A DNA stretch of 64,000 bases, taken from NCBI GenBank assembly GCA_963677085.2, contig CAXXFH010000004.1, positions 496,001 to 560,000 on the forward strand, read 5' to 3'. The stretch comes from G963677085 sp963677085. Lineage in GTDB: Bacteria > Planctomycetota > Planctomycetia > Pirellulales > Thermoguttaceae. The position numbers and the translations under genes were made by a program. The notes below the pieces were generated by a model. That model did no database searches, was not told the DNA's origin, and saw only the letters and a list, made by a program, of their open reading frames with translations. Below, piece after piece: positions 9,599 to 17,738 of this stretch (within the stretch, counting starts at the first letter, position 1; each line of letters begins with the position of its first letter).

Positions 9599-9742
9599 CG
9601 CGACGTGCGGCCTTACGAGCATACTGCACCACCCCTCGCCCTGCTTGGTGGTAGCGGAAATCGGAAGCCGCATGCCATGACGTGTTGGCCCACGTCACTT
9701 GCATACCCACGCTTTCCGTTGGCATGCTGAAATCGCCCGGAA

Positions 9743-9766
9743 CATGGCCACTCAAGCGTGGCCATG
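9743..9766. repeat. short palindrome of the GGCACCC family
   Basis: CATGGCCAC and GTGGCCATG flank a 6-nt loop and are followed by GCACCCC. A longer relative with the same CATGGCACCC end lies at 63911. The position between convergent genes would suit a bidirectional terminator. Confidence 0.5.
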
Positions 9767-9800
9767 GCACCCCAAATCTTCGTTCTGACAAAGCACTAGG

Positions 9801-10541
9801 TCAGTGCCCCTTCCCTCGCCGCTCAATCTCGTCGCGGAGTTGTGCTGCTCGCTCGTATTGCTCAGCCGTGATGGCGTCGGTCAATTGCTCGGCCAAAGTG
9901 CGTCCCACTTGGTATTCCGTACGTAACGTTTCTTTCATTTCAACAAGTTGTCCGACCAATTCGTCATCTTCGAAACGGTCTTCCACTTCCATTGCTACGA
10001 ACACCTCGCGGAGTCGATCCACCCCTCGGTTTATTTCCTCGATGGCGGCCTCCGGTCCATCGTCCTGCAATTCAGCCATCGCGGCCGACTGGATGCGATG
10101 GAAATTCACAAAGGGCCGATACTGCTCATGGGACACGGTCCATTCCTCGCTGGGAGAATGGTCGCGTGCAAAATCCATCAGCGCCAGGGTGTGGTCGGCA
10201 TCGTCCACGGCGTGACGAAACTCCCGCAACGCCATCAGACAGATCCGCCGGTGGTAGAATTGCAGGAACTCACGATCGATCTCAAAACACTCATCTTCCG
10301 TCAACTTGAAATCTGCCTGCCGATTGAGCGACTCTTGTAGAAGGTAGTCGAGGTACGTGTCCATTCCCTCAGGACGCACACCATCGGGCCGCCCAGTGAG
10401 TTCCATCTGCAACACGCCCATCTCGATCCGCATTTGCACGACCTCGCGGTCGTTGGCCGTGCGCACCAGTCGTGCACTGAGCACTCCCGGCTGAAAGGGC
10501 CAGTTTTCGAAAACGTGATCGAGATCCTGGAATTCCGACAT
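9801..10541 (-). CDS. UVR-motif protein
   Basis: A 246-aa soluble, acidic protein. The C-terminal ~35 residues (LAEQLTDAITAEQYERAAQL, then RDEIERR) match the UVR motif found in UvrB, UvrC and ClpC-associated proteins, a short helical hairpin that mediates protein-protein contact. The N-terminal ~200 residues are helical and unrecognised. This layout resembles small planctomycete proteins annotated only as UvrB/UvrC motif-containing, so I infer an adaptor role in repair or proteolysis, with no direct evidence. The start ATG at 10541 has no strong Shine-Dalgarno but begins the conserved-looking frame. Confidence 0.7.
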   Translation of the reverse strand: MSEFQDLDHVFENWPFQPGVLSARLVRTANDREVVQMRIEMGVLQMELTGRPDGVRPEGMDTYLDYLLQESLNRQADFKLTEDECFEIDREFLQFYHRRICLMALREFRHAVDDADHTLALMDFARDHSPSEEWTVSHEQYRPFVNFHRIQSAAMAELQDDGPEAAIEEINRGVDRLREVFVAMEVEDRFEDDELVGQLVEMKETLRTEYQVGRTLAEQLTDAITAEQYERAAQLRDEIERRGKGH

Positions 10542-11677
10542 TCTTATCGCCCATCTGTACCATCTGTATCACTATTGTAATGGCATCCCACCAAACCAAA
10601 CCCCAGGAATCTCCTGAAGGGCCGGTTGCGGCTTGTTGCCAAATTCCCATGGAAATGCGGACCCTAGGAGTGCGTCGAAAAGACTCGCTTGGTCCATGCA
10701 GCGGCTGGATATCTGCCCCGGATTATACCCCGAGTTACCACAGAACGACACCCCCACAACTACTGCTTAGCACCGCGAGAGCATTCTCGGGCCGAGAAAT
10801 TTCCGACCATGGAATATCAATCGCGTGCATCGGAAATTCACCCTCTCTCCCTATCACCCCAGTGAATTCTGCCGGCTAACAACCGCCAGGCAACCGCCAA
10901 CCATGTTTTTTTGCCAGGAAAAACCGGCGAGAAACGCAAGACGAGAGAATGCAAAGCTGAACCGACAACACTCGTCTCTAACGCCCCTTCGGGCCGCAAA
11001 CTCGAATGGCCTTGTCGAACAATTGCCATCCAAAGGTTCCATTTGGACAGGATGAACAGGATTGACGGGATGCTTTCATGCCATCCGGTTTATCCGAGAA
11101 ACTCCTTTCGGCCTGCGAACCATTTGTGGGGCGGAAACGAAGAACCATTGAGGATTCCTCATCTTCGGTTCGCGAAGAACTGACCGTTCATGCGCTGGAA
11201 GGGATCGCCGATGATCCAACTGCTTTTGTTGTTCTTGCTGGTGCTTGGCACGTTCCTGGCTTTCGTTGAGTCGTTTGTCACCGAGTTGAGGCTCCAACGC
11301 GAGTTGGCTTTCGAGAAAGGCCGGAACCTGACAAACGCCACCGGCGTCTTTGCGGCGCATGGTGGTTTCAGTTCGGCCGTCTGTTGGTTGCGGCGGTCGC
11401 AGACAAAAGGATCGACAGGATTCAAGCGAAATCCACCGAACGATCCTCCCTTGCGTAGGCCTTCATCCTGAATATCCTGTTATCCTGTCCGATTTTTTTG
11501 CCGAGGGAAAATTAGCTAACAAGGCCACCTCAAATCGTCGTTTTCAGTCTAGCAAATTAATTCCGATCGGCCACCGACCTGCCGTTTCCACTACAACAAC
11601 ACCCGCCTTGGTTTTCGGACGAGAATGAACGTATCGCCAGGAAAAAGGCCGGACGTGAAGCGTCTTCAAGCTGACAC
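10542..11677. other. 1.1-kb intergenic region without supported gene
   Basis: Two overlapping short frames on opposite strands at 11159-11471 look equally (un)likely and neither has homology I recognise. The stretch contains low-grade repetitive text: CAGGATGAACAGGATTGACGG near 11048, ATCCTGTTATCCTGTCC near 11475, and an inverted GACGAGAG...CTCGTCTC pair around 10941-10980 that recurs near 35765-35835. Confidence 0.5.
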
Positions 11678-12100
11678 TCATGCACCGTCCAACGGCGAGC
11701 GGCGCCGCTGTTTTTTCTGCGACTGCCGGCGTTTGCCCTCTAGTCGGCGCTGCACCGCTCCACGTGTCGGGCGAGTGGGACGGCGACGTTTTGGCTCGAC
11801 CGCCGCCTCGGCCACCATCTGCCGGAGCTTCTCCAGGCAGTCGGCCACGTTTCGGCCCGCATCGCGAAATCGCTGACTGCCGACCAGAAAATCGCCCTCG
11901 GCCGTCAGACGGCGGCCGTGCTTGGCAAGCAATCGCTGACGTACCGCGTCCGGCAAACTGGCACTGGCCAGTACCTTCCAACGCAGCAGCGCCTTGGTGT
12001 TGACCTTGTTGACATTTTGCCCTCCGGGACCGGCGCTGCGAGCAAACGTGAAGTGGAACTCCCGCAACGGAATTTTCAGCCGGTCATTAACGACAAGCAT
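11678..12100 (-). CDS. arfB: ArfB-like peptidyl-tRNA hydrolase (GGQ domain)
   Basis: A 140-aa protein with the release-factor catalytic motif GPGGQNVNKVNTKA at residues 24-37 and a long, very basic C-terminal tail (KRRRPTR...GKRRQSQKKQRRR). This domain plus tail is the signature of ArfB/YaeJ, which enters the empty mRNA channel of a stalled ribosome with its tail and hydrolyses the peptidyl-tRNA. Length and layout match the family. The ATG at 12100 follows GGGGAGAG. The isomerase gene lies 67 bp upstream on the same strand, so the two may share a transcript. Confidence 0.9.
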   Translation of the reverse strand: MLVVNDRLKIPLREFHFTFARSAGPGGQNVNKVNTKALLRWKVLASASLPDAVRQRLLAKHGRRLTAEGDFLVGSQRFRDAGRNVADCLEKLRQMVAEAAVEPKRRRPTRPTRGAVQRRLEGKRRQSQKKQRRRSPLDGA

Positions 12101-12167
12101 ACATCTCTCCCCACACTTCACCTTTGACGCACGGCCACCGACGGCGGGCCAGTTGCCGTCACACGGC

Positions 12168-12977
12168 CTATCCCTCGACGACCAATTGTTGAAAGGCCTC
12201 TTTCGCGTGCGCAAGCAACTCTTGGTAGTCCGACGTCTCGAGTTCTTCGCCCAGAAGTTCGACGTCGTAATAGCCGTCGTAGCCGGCCGCCTTCAAAGCG
12301 GCTACGATTTCTCGCAACGGAATCGTTCCCTCGCCAAGCCGACAACGGTTTTGCTCGCCTTGCGGAGGATGACGGGCATCGCCGAGCTGAACGATCGCCA
12401 CCTGGCCGACGATCTCGGCGATCCGTTCGACCAAGGCCGCATCCTGCCCCAGGTGGTAGGTATCCAGAACGAGCTTCACTTGCGGACTACCCACAGCGTC
12501 GAGCAAGGCCAACGCTTCGTCGAGCGTGGTAATGAACGTACACTCCGTCGCACAGCCGGGGTGCATCGGTTCGATAGCCAACGTCACCCCGAGTTCTGTC
12601 GCCTGAGGCAACAGTTCTTTCAGGGCGCTTTGAATCAGCCGTTTGGCATGATTAAACGTGTGCCCCGCCCGCGCGCCGCTGTAAACAACCAGGATATTCG
12701 TTTCCAAGTCGGCAGCCGTCTGGATGGCTTCGGAGGCGTCTTCCACGGCCTCGCGATAGCTTCGGCCATCGCTACCGGTAAACCCTCCGGCCCACAGCAA
12801 GTGCGACACTTTGAGGCCGTGGTGTCCAAGGAGTTCTGTCGCCCGGGTCGGCCCGTAGTCAGACAGTTTCTGGCGCCACACACCGATCGCAGGTATCCCT
12901 GCCGCGGCATACTTGGCCACATCTTCTTCAAACGACCAACGAAAGGTCGTCGTTTCATTCATCGAAAGCTCAGCCAT
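12168..12977 (-). CDS. sugar phosphate isomerase/epimerase-like TIM barrel
   Basis: A 269-aa xylose-isomerase-like TIM-barrel protein. Visible metal-site strands include LAIEPMHP (Glu ligand), KLVLDTYHLG (Asp and His) and VQLGDARHPP, with a late YYDVELLGEE Glu. These are the positions used by the AP-endonuclease-2/hydroxypyruvate-isomerase-like family. The substrate is probably a sugar or inositol derivative, but the family is too broad to be specific. GGAGGAG lies 8 nt before the ATG at 12977, which fixes the start; an upstream ATG in frame lacks one. Confidence 0.8.
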   Translation of the reverse strand: MAELSMNETTTFRWSFEEDVAKYAAAGIPAIGVWRQKLSDYGPTRATELLGHHGLKVSHLLWAGGFTGSDGRSYREAVEDASEAIQTAADLETNILVVYSGARAGHTFNHAKRLIQSALKELLPQATELGVTLAIEPMHPGCATECTFITTLDEALALLDAVGSPQVKLVLDTYHLGQDAALVERIAEIVGQVAIVQLGDARHPPQGEQNRCRLGEGTIPLREIVAALKAAGYDGYYDVELLGEELETSDYQELLAHAKEAFQQLVVEG

Positions 12978-13309
12978 CCGTGCCGCTCCTCCGCGCATTC
13001 GCCCCGAGATCTGAAGTAAACCATGGCCCCTCGCTCACACCAATACGCTTCGGGATTGCAGGGTCTTCCCCCAAGGTTACTCAGGGGTAGGAATAGACGC
13101 CCAAAGCTGCCGACATTCGGTCCAGCACCCATTCGGTCTAGTGCCGGCGTCTCCCCTGGCCAGCGGTTCTGACGCCCGGCGCGAGAGCGATGCCCCCCCA
13201 ACAAGAGGAAAGCTACGAGACCCAGGACTTACCGTTGGCGCGTTCCCGCTCACCCCGACCTTTCACCCACTTCCCTCAGTAGGAAAGGCGTATTGTTTCA
13301 GGCGTGTTC

Positions 13310-13412
13310 TATTGACGCTTGCCTAGCCAATGAGCGGAAGGCGACCAACGGGAGCCTGGATTTTCAGGCGTTAGGCTTCCCCAAACGATCATTTTCAACG
13401 CAAGCATCAATA
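13310..13412 (+). repeat. MITE-like element (family R3), copy 2
   Basis: 103 bp with nearly perfect terminal inverted repeats, TATTGACGCTTGC and GCAAGCATCAATA, and the shared core GCGACCAACGGGAGCC. An inverted copy starts 72 bp downstream. Confidence 0.8.
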
Positions 13413-13483
13413 AGCTCCAATCGGCTTCGAGACCGATGCCACTTTGGCCCGACCCGCCCGACAAGGTACACAAAACTCGAACT

Positions 13484-13583
13484 ATCGATACCTACATCAA
13501 AAAAACCAACTTCGGAACCAAAAACCCGAGAATCTAGGCCCCCGCTGGTCGCCTTTCCCTCGATGGCTCTGCAAGCGTCAATA
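13484..13583 (-). repeat. MITE-like element (family R3), copy 3, inverted
   Basis: 100 bp, opposite orientation to copy 2. Read on the minus strand it starts TATTGACGCTTGC, carries GCGACCAGCGGGGGCC and ends near GATGTAGGTATCGATA. Confidence 0.75.
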
Positions 13584-13692
13584 AGACCCCAGAAGTATGG
13601 TGTATTCCGGCAGTTGTGTAAAGTGCGTGATCGGATACTCCCCGTTCGACTGATATTGACCCAAGCCGGTTTCAGCAGGACACTATGGACCT

Positions 13693-14892
13693 ATGCGAAT
13701 TCTGACCCGCTATGTCCTGATTGAGCTAACGAAGGTCTTTCTGGTTTCGCTGATTGCGCTGACCATGGTGATGCTTCTCGTGGGGGTGGTCCGTGAGGCA
13801 TTGCAACAGAACCTTCCCGTGACTCAGGTACTCCAACTGTTACCCTACATCTTGCCCGACGCCCTTCGCGTTGCGGTTCCCGTTACCCTTCTGCTGGCGG
13901 CCACCACCGTATACGGTCGATTGTCGGGCACGAATGAAGTCCTGGCCATCAAATCGCAGGGAATCTCGCCCATGGTACTGCTGTGGCCGGCGTTCGTCGT
14001 CGCCACGATCTTGAGCGTATTTACGGTATGGCTGAATGACGTGGCGGTTTCCTGGGGGCGCGACGGTGCCCGGCGGGTGGTTGTCGAGGGGGTCGAAGAA
14101 ATCGCCTATGGCATGTTGCGTGCTCAAAAGAGCTACAGTTCGTCGAGTTTTTCGATCACGGTACGCGATGTGGAAGGTCGACGCCTGATTGCCCCTACCC
14201 TCAGCCTGAGCGAACGAGGCAACTCACCCGCCATGACCGTAACGGCCGACGAGGCGGAGCTGAAAGCTGAGGTCCGTGAGGCAGAAGAACAGAGCGTGCT
14301 GAAGATCACCCTCTTCAATGCCACCTTGGATGTCGAAGGCAAGCTCACGGTTCAGTTCCCAGACGTCTACGTACAAGAGGTCCCTCTAACCGACGCGAGC
14401 AAGGTCCGGCACTCCAACACGCACCCCTCGACACAGCCGCTGGCCGACATTCCCCAACAGATGATTCAACAGGAAGAGCGAATTGCCCGTTACAAGCAGC
14501 AAATGGCCGTCGAGGCGGCCTATCAACTGCTCACGGGCGATTTCCATGCCTTGACCGGTTCGGAATGGGAACGACGCCAGGACCGGCTGGCCGGCCTGCA
14601 AACCCGCTTCCGCCGCCTGGAGGCCGAACCCCACCGCCGCTGCTCGGCAGGTTTCAGTTGCCTGTGTTTCGTCCTGGTGGGAGCCCCTATTGCCATGCGG
14701 CTGAGCAACCGCGATTTCCTCACCAGCTTCTTTCTCTGCTTCCTCCCCATCCTGATCGTCTACTACCCGTTGCTGGCTGCCAGTATCGACGGCGCCAAGT
14801 CGGGCACCCTACCCGCGTACAGCGTGTGGGCAGGAAACGTGCTACTGGCCCTGTGGGGCGTGTGGCTCATGCGACGAGTCATCCGCTACTGA
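13693..14892 (+). CDS. LptF/LptG-family permease
   Basis: A 399-aa inner-membrane protein of the YjgP/YjgQ family: paired N-terminal transmembrane segments (about 12-33 and 50-75), a third near 98-118, a periplasmic domain of about 200 residues, and three C-terminal segments. In Gram-negative bacteria LptF and LptG pair with the LptB ATPase to extract lipopolysaccharide from the inner membrane. A planctomycete with an outer membrane would be expected to use it so. Only one family member is in the window and no lptB lies nearby. A coiled, Gln/Glu-rich stretch (QQMIQQEERIARYKQQM) sits in the periplasmic part. The start ATG follows GCAGGA. Confidence 0.85.
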   Translation: MRILTRYVLIELTKVFLVSLIALTMVMLLVGVVREALQQNLPVTQVLQLLPYILPDALRVAVPVTLLLAATTVYGRLSGTNEVLAIKSQGISPMVLLWPAFVVATILSVFTVWLNDVAVSWGRDGARRVVVEGVEEIAYGMLRAQKSYSSSSFSITVRDVEGRRLIAPTLSLSERGNSPAMTVTADEAELKAEVREAEEQSVLKITLFNATLDVEGKLTVQFPDVYVQEVPLTDASKVRHSNTHPSTQPLADIPQQMIQQEERIARYKQQMAVEAAYQLLTGDFHALTGSEWERRQDRLAGLQTRFRRLEAEPHRRCSAGFSCLCFVLVGAPIAMRLSNRDFLTSFFLCFLPILIVYYPLLAASIDGAKSGTLPAYSVWAGNVLLALWGVWLMRRVIRY

Positions 14893-14986
14893 ACGCCACC
14901 TGAAGCGAACAAAACACCATCTTGGGCGAGTAGGTGCGCACGGCACCTCACACGAATAGCTCGCGTCTCAACCCCGATAAACCGCC

Positions 14987-15922
14987 TCAAGGCTCGTCTC
15001 GGAGATCCCAAGCCGTAATCCAGCGAGTGGAAATCGAGGTTAGTTCGAAACCCTCGCGCAGCCGGGTCTCGAAATCCGGCATGTGGGCAGCACCGTAGAA
15101 AATGGCGATTCGCTTCCGCCCTGCCCGAATCTGCTCTCGCAACACATCGAGGGCCACCTTGTTGCGTTCGCTGATCAATGTCGATCCGCCCGGCCCTTCA
15201 AAGGCTTGCATTGAACCTCCCACGCCTTCGAACTCCTCGGCCATGATCCGTTTCAATGCCAGGGCACGATTCTTGTCGAACATGGCGCCGAGAAAATCAG
15301 CATCCGAGGTTTCGCTGGCCTGTTGCTGCGACAGCGCGTAGCCGACCATCCGCAAAAACATCCCAACCGGCGATTCCCCCTTGCGCCGCATCGAGGCCGC
15401 AAAGGCCTCGGGCGACATGTCGGCATGCACCAGATTCGGTTGGGTATAGTCGATTTGCTCCAACTGGAATTCCAACTCCAACATGTTCTTCATGGCAATC
15501 TGCAGCGACGACACCGGCCCGCCGCTACGGCTGCCTCCGCCGCGTGGGATTCGGGTTCCCTCGGGCGCCACAATCTCAAAAAGTACAACATCGTACTTGC
15601 GAAACAAACGGTTTAGCTGCTCGTAGTACGCTCGCTCACCGATATGTACCGCTGCAATCAGATCGACCGACGGCCAATCCATACTGCAATCTCTCGGCAC
15701 GCAACGCACCACGGCCGTCTCCAACGCCAAGGACGTACCACGCTTGTCGCGATTCACTCGTACATACTCGCGAGGCGCTGAATCCAGTTGTCGATTCGGC
15801 GTAACCGTAGTAGCCGACCCACGGTATCCCTTTTCTGCCTCGCTCTGCTGCTGCGCAACAGCCACCGGACAACTCGCCAACAATCCGGCCAGAAGCAACA
15901 GGAAAAGCTTTGCGATCTTCAT
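14987..15922 (-). CDS. TraB/Tiki-like putative secreted protein
   Basis: A 311-aa protein with a signal peptide whose LASC (Cys18) would also serve as a lipobox. AAVHIGERAYY (90-100) and the C-terminal GAAH (277-280), followed by MPDFETRL, match the paired conserved histidine motifs of the TraB/Tiki superfamily, related to the EreA/ChaN fold. LFEIVAPEG (114-122) carries the conserved acidic residue. Tiki members are metalloproteases and TraB limits pheromone activity in Enterococcus; the role here is unknown. The ATG at 15922 has AAGGAG 6 nt upstream, which rules out the longer frame. Confidence 0.7.
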   Translation of the reverse strand: MKIAKLFLLLLAGLLASCPVAVAQQQSEAEKGYRGSATTVTPNRQLDSAPREYVRVNRDKRGTSLALETAVVRCVPRDCSMDWPSVDLIAAVHIGERAYYEQLNRLFRKYDVVLFEIVAPEGTRIPRGGGSRSGGPVSSLQIAMKNMLELEFQLEQIDYTQPNLVHADMSPEAFAASMRRKGESPVGMFLRMVGYALSQQQASETSDADFLGAMFDKNRALALKRIMAEEFEGVGGSMQAFEGPGGSTLISERNKVALDVLREQIRAGRKRIAIFYGAAHMPDFETRLREGFELTSISTRWITAWDLRDEP

Positions 15923-16486
15923 GCCGATCTCCTTTGCCGCGCGCTTCTTCGAGCGATCGCGACACCGATCAACCGATTTGATGTTTGACAAACTCAGAGC
16001 GAAAACGATGTTTCGAGTTTACGGTCCAAAGGACGAGGGACGAGCGCTGCCGGCTCGGCTTTGCAGACTCGCGTCTCTCTCGCCTCAAAAACTCTTGGCA
16101 TACCTTTGGCCAAACGCTTTGTACGTCGCCAAGCATTTTCAGTCCGAGTGATGTTATCAGTATACGGACCACTCATCCCACTGCAACAACGAGAGGGCCG
16201 CTGCAACAGCACGAGAGTCTGGCCACAAACGAATCGAAGCCGCGGTGAGACACACGTGGCCTCTAGCAGCCTCGCCACGGGTAATCCACAAGTCGCCCCC
16301 TACTAGTGCCATTGGGTGTGGGTGAAATATCTTTCGGTAGGGAACTTTGATTTAAGTAGCTTCCACAACAAATAAACCTCGCGATTGTGGCCATCCACAA
16401 ACAAAGCCCTAAATCCTGGCTATACATCGAGTAAGCTTAACGATTGGCGCTTGCATTGGACGAAATCTGGAACATACTTGGAGCAT

Positions 16487-16626
16487 CTGCGGGGCTTGTC
16501 CCCGTCAGACAGGCCTCCTCAGGTTCCTGCCCCACCTGTGGAGGCCCTATATTGGCTCCGACAGGGCAATGCCCTGATCTTCCGGCCTCCTCGGGTTCCT
16601 GCCCCACCTGAGGAGGCCGCTTTTTT
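16487..16626 (+). ncRNA. candidate small RNA: four hairpins with a T-run
   Basis: Four stem-loops follow each other. H1 (16487-16508) pairs CGGGG with CCCCG. H2 (16512-16546) and H4 (16584-16618) are near-identical 35-nt hairpins with 13-position stems and the same C-rich loop TCCTGCCCC. H3 (16562-16576) is CAGGGC-AAT-GCCCTG. H4 is followed by TTTTTT (16621-16626), so it can end transcription. H2 and H4 differ at two stem positions: one gives A-U versus G-U, the other turns a mismatch into a pair, so structure is kept. C-rich hairpin loops recall 6C RNA and similar regulators that bind ribosome binding sites; that comparison is inference. No clear promoter was found upstream. Confidence 0.5.
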
Positions 16627-17170
16627 GCGCCTCCAGCTTCATTCCCTGGCGAAGCGCGAACCGTTCCCCCCAAGCGTTCTAGAAGCCGGCCGTCCCCACG
16701 TTGCCGGCGAAGAACTCTGTTCGCTCAAGAGTGGGGTCGTTGGGCAGCTCAGAACTCACCCTTCTCGGGCACGCTTTGGCGGCTGTGAAAAAATCGGGAC
16801 AAGCACCCGTGCGAGAGAGATATTCGTCGGGTTTTCTTTGCAGCTGGCCGGGAGCCAGTCCCATTTTTTCACAGCCCCTTTGGCCTGGCATTTTCGGGTG
16901 GCAGGCACTGTGATCGTCGTCACTCATGGCGGAAACCTGGTACCCGCCCGACACAACCACCCCTCTGTAGACCTATTCTGGCCCTACAACCACACCCCAT
17001 GTCCCTCACACCATGGATTTATACGAATTAGTTCCTCCGGGTTATCAAGACAGCCTCTTGACGCCCCAAGTTGGGCCAATCATGATAAGATGGTCAACTT
17101 AAGCAATCCCGGGTATTCAGTAAGCCGCCGTGAATAACGTTGTCTACAACGAACACACAGGACCTTCTGT

Positions 17171-17199
17171 TTGACAAAACGTTCAAATCCGGTTTTCAT
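17171..17199 (+). promoter_or_regulatory. possible sigma-70-like promoter
   Basis: TTGACA at 17171-17176, a 17-bp spacer, then TTTCAT (4 of 6 against TATAAT). It would start transcription about 530 bp before the giant gene, leaving a long leader. The match could be chance. Confidence 0.3.
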
Positions 17200-17738
17200 G
17201 TGGGTATTGAGATGTGTGTTTACCGCGGCCTGGCAAGGAGACCGGGGTGGCCACCCATCAGGTAGGCACGGAATATGAGAAGAGTGGTTTGGGAACAACC
17301 GCTTACCTTCTGCCATCTGGCAGGACAGGGTGATTGCTTTCTGTCTGCGCGTTCCAACGACCGCACAGCGCATTGTGATCGCCCGAGCCGCTCGCCGAGT
17401 TTTTTTCACCCTGGCGACCGGCTTATCCAACCACCCTCTTGGTTTTCAGACTGGGCGAAGATGCTTTTCGAGCGTCTCGTGCCGTTGCTGCCGTCCCGAA
17501 AGCTTTGCCTGCAACCCATTCCGCTGGCCCCATGCCGCAGTTTGTCACGGCGTGCCCCTGAATTGAGTTTTGCACCTATTCGATTTCGTCGTCCGAACCA
17601 CTCATGAACCAACCGGCCGCTGTTTGCGAATCGAGTTCAACCTGTGTATGGCATCGACGCCCTTTCGTCGGGCCCGACGCCACCTCAGGCGATTCGCTTC
17701 CGGCTTCTTTGGAAAACTGACACCGAGGAATGAAGAAG

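Larger units (their letters stand above)
15923..17738. other. 1.8-kb intergenic region before the giant gene
   Basis: No coding sequence is supported, although long frames cross it. It contains the four-hairpin candidate RNA (16487-16626), a possible promoter (17171-17199) and further short inverted repeats such as GGGGTGGCCACCC near 17244. A long untranslated leader for the giant gene is possible. Confidence 0.5.

Noticed and set aside
11159..11471. Two opposing small frames of ~90 aa
   Set aside because: They overlap on opposite strands, neither has a convincing ribosome binding site, and the area is full of degenerate repeat text.
16385..17137. 250-aa plus-strand frame in the region before the giant gene
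   Set aside because: It runs through the hairpin array, has no start signal and shows no protein-like pattern.
17166..17200. Possible tRNA because of GTTCAAATCC
   Set aside because: The flanks do not form a 5-bp T-stem with a 7-nt loop, and no acceptor, D or anticodon arm can be drawn upstream.
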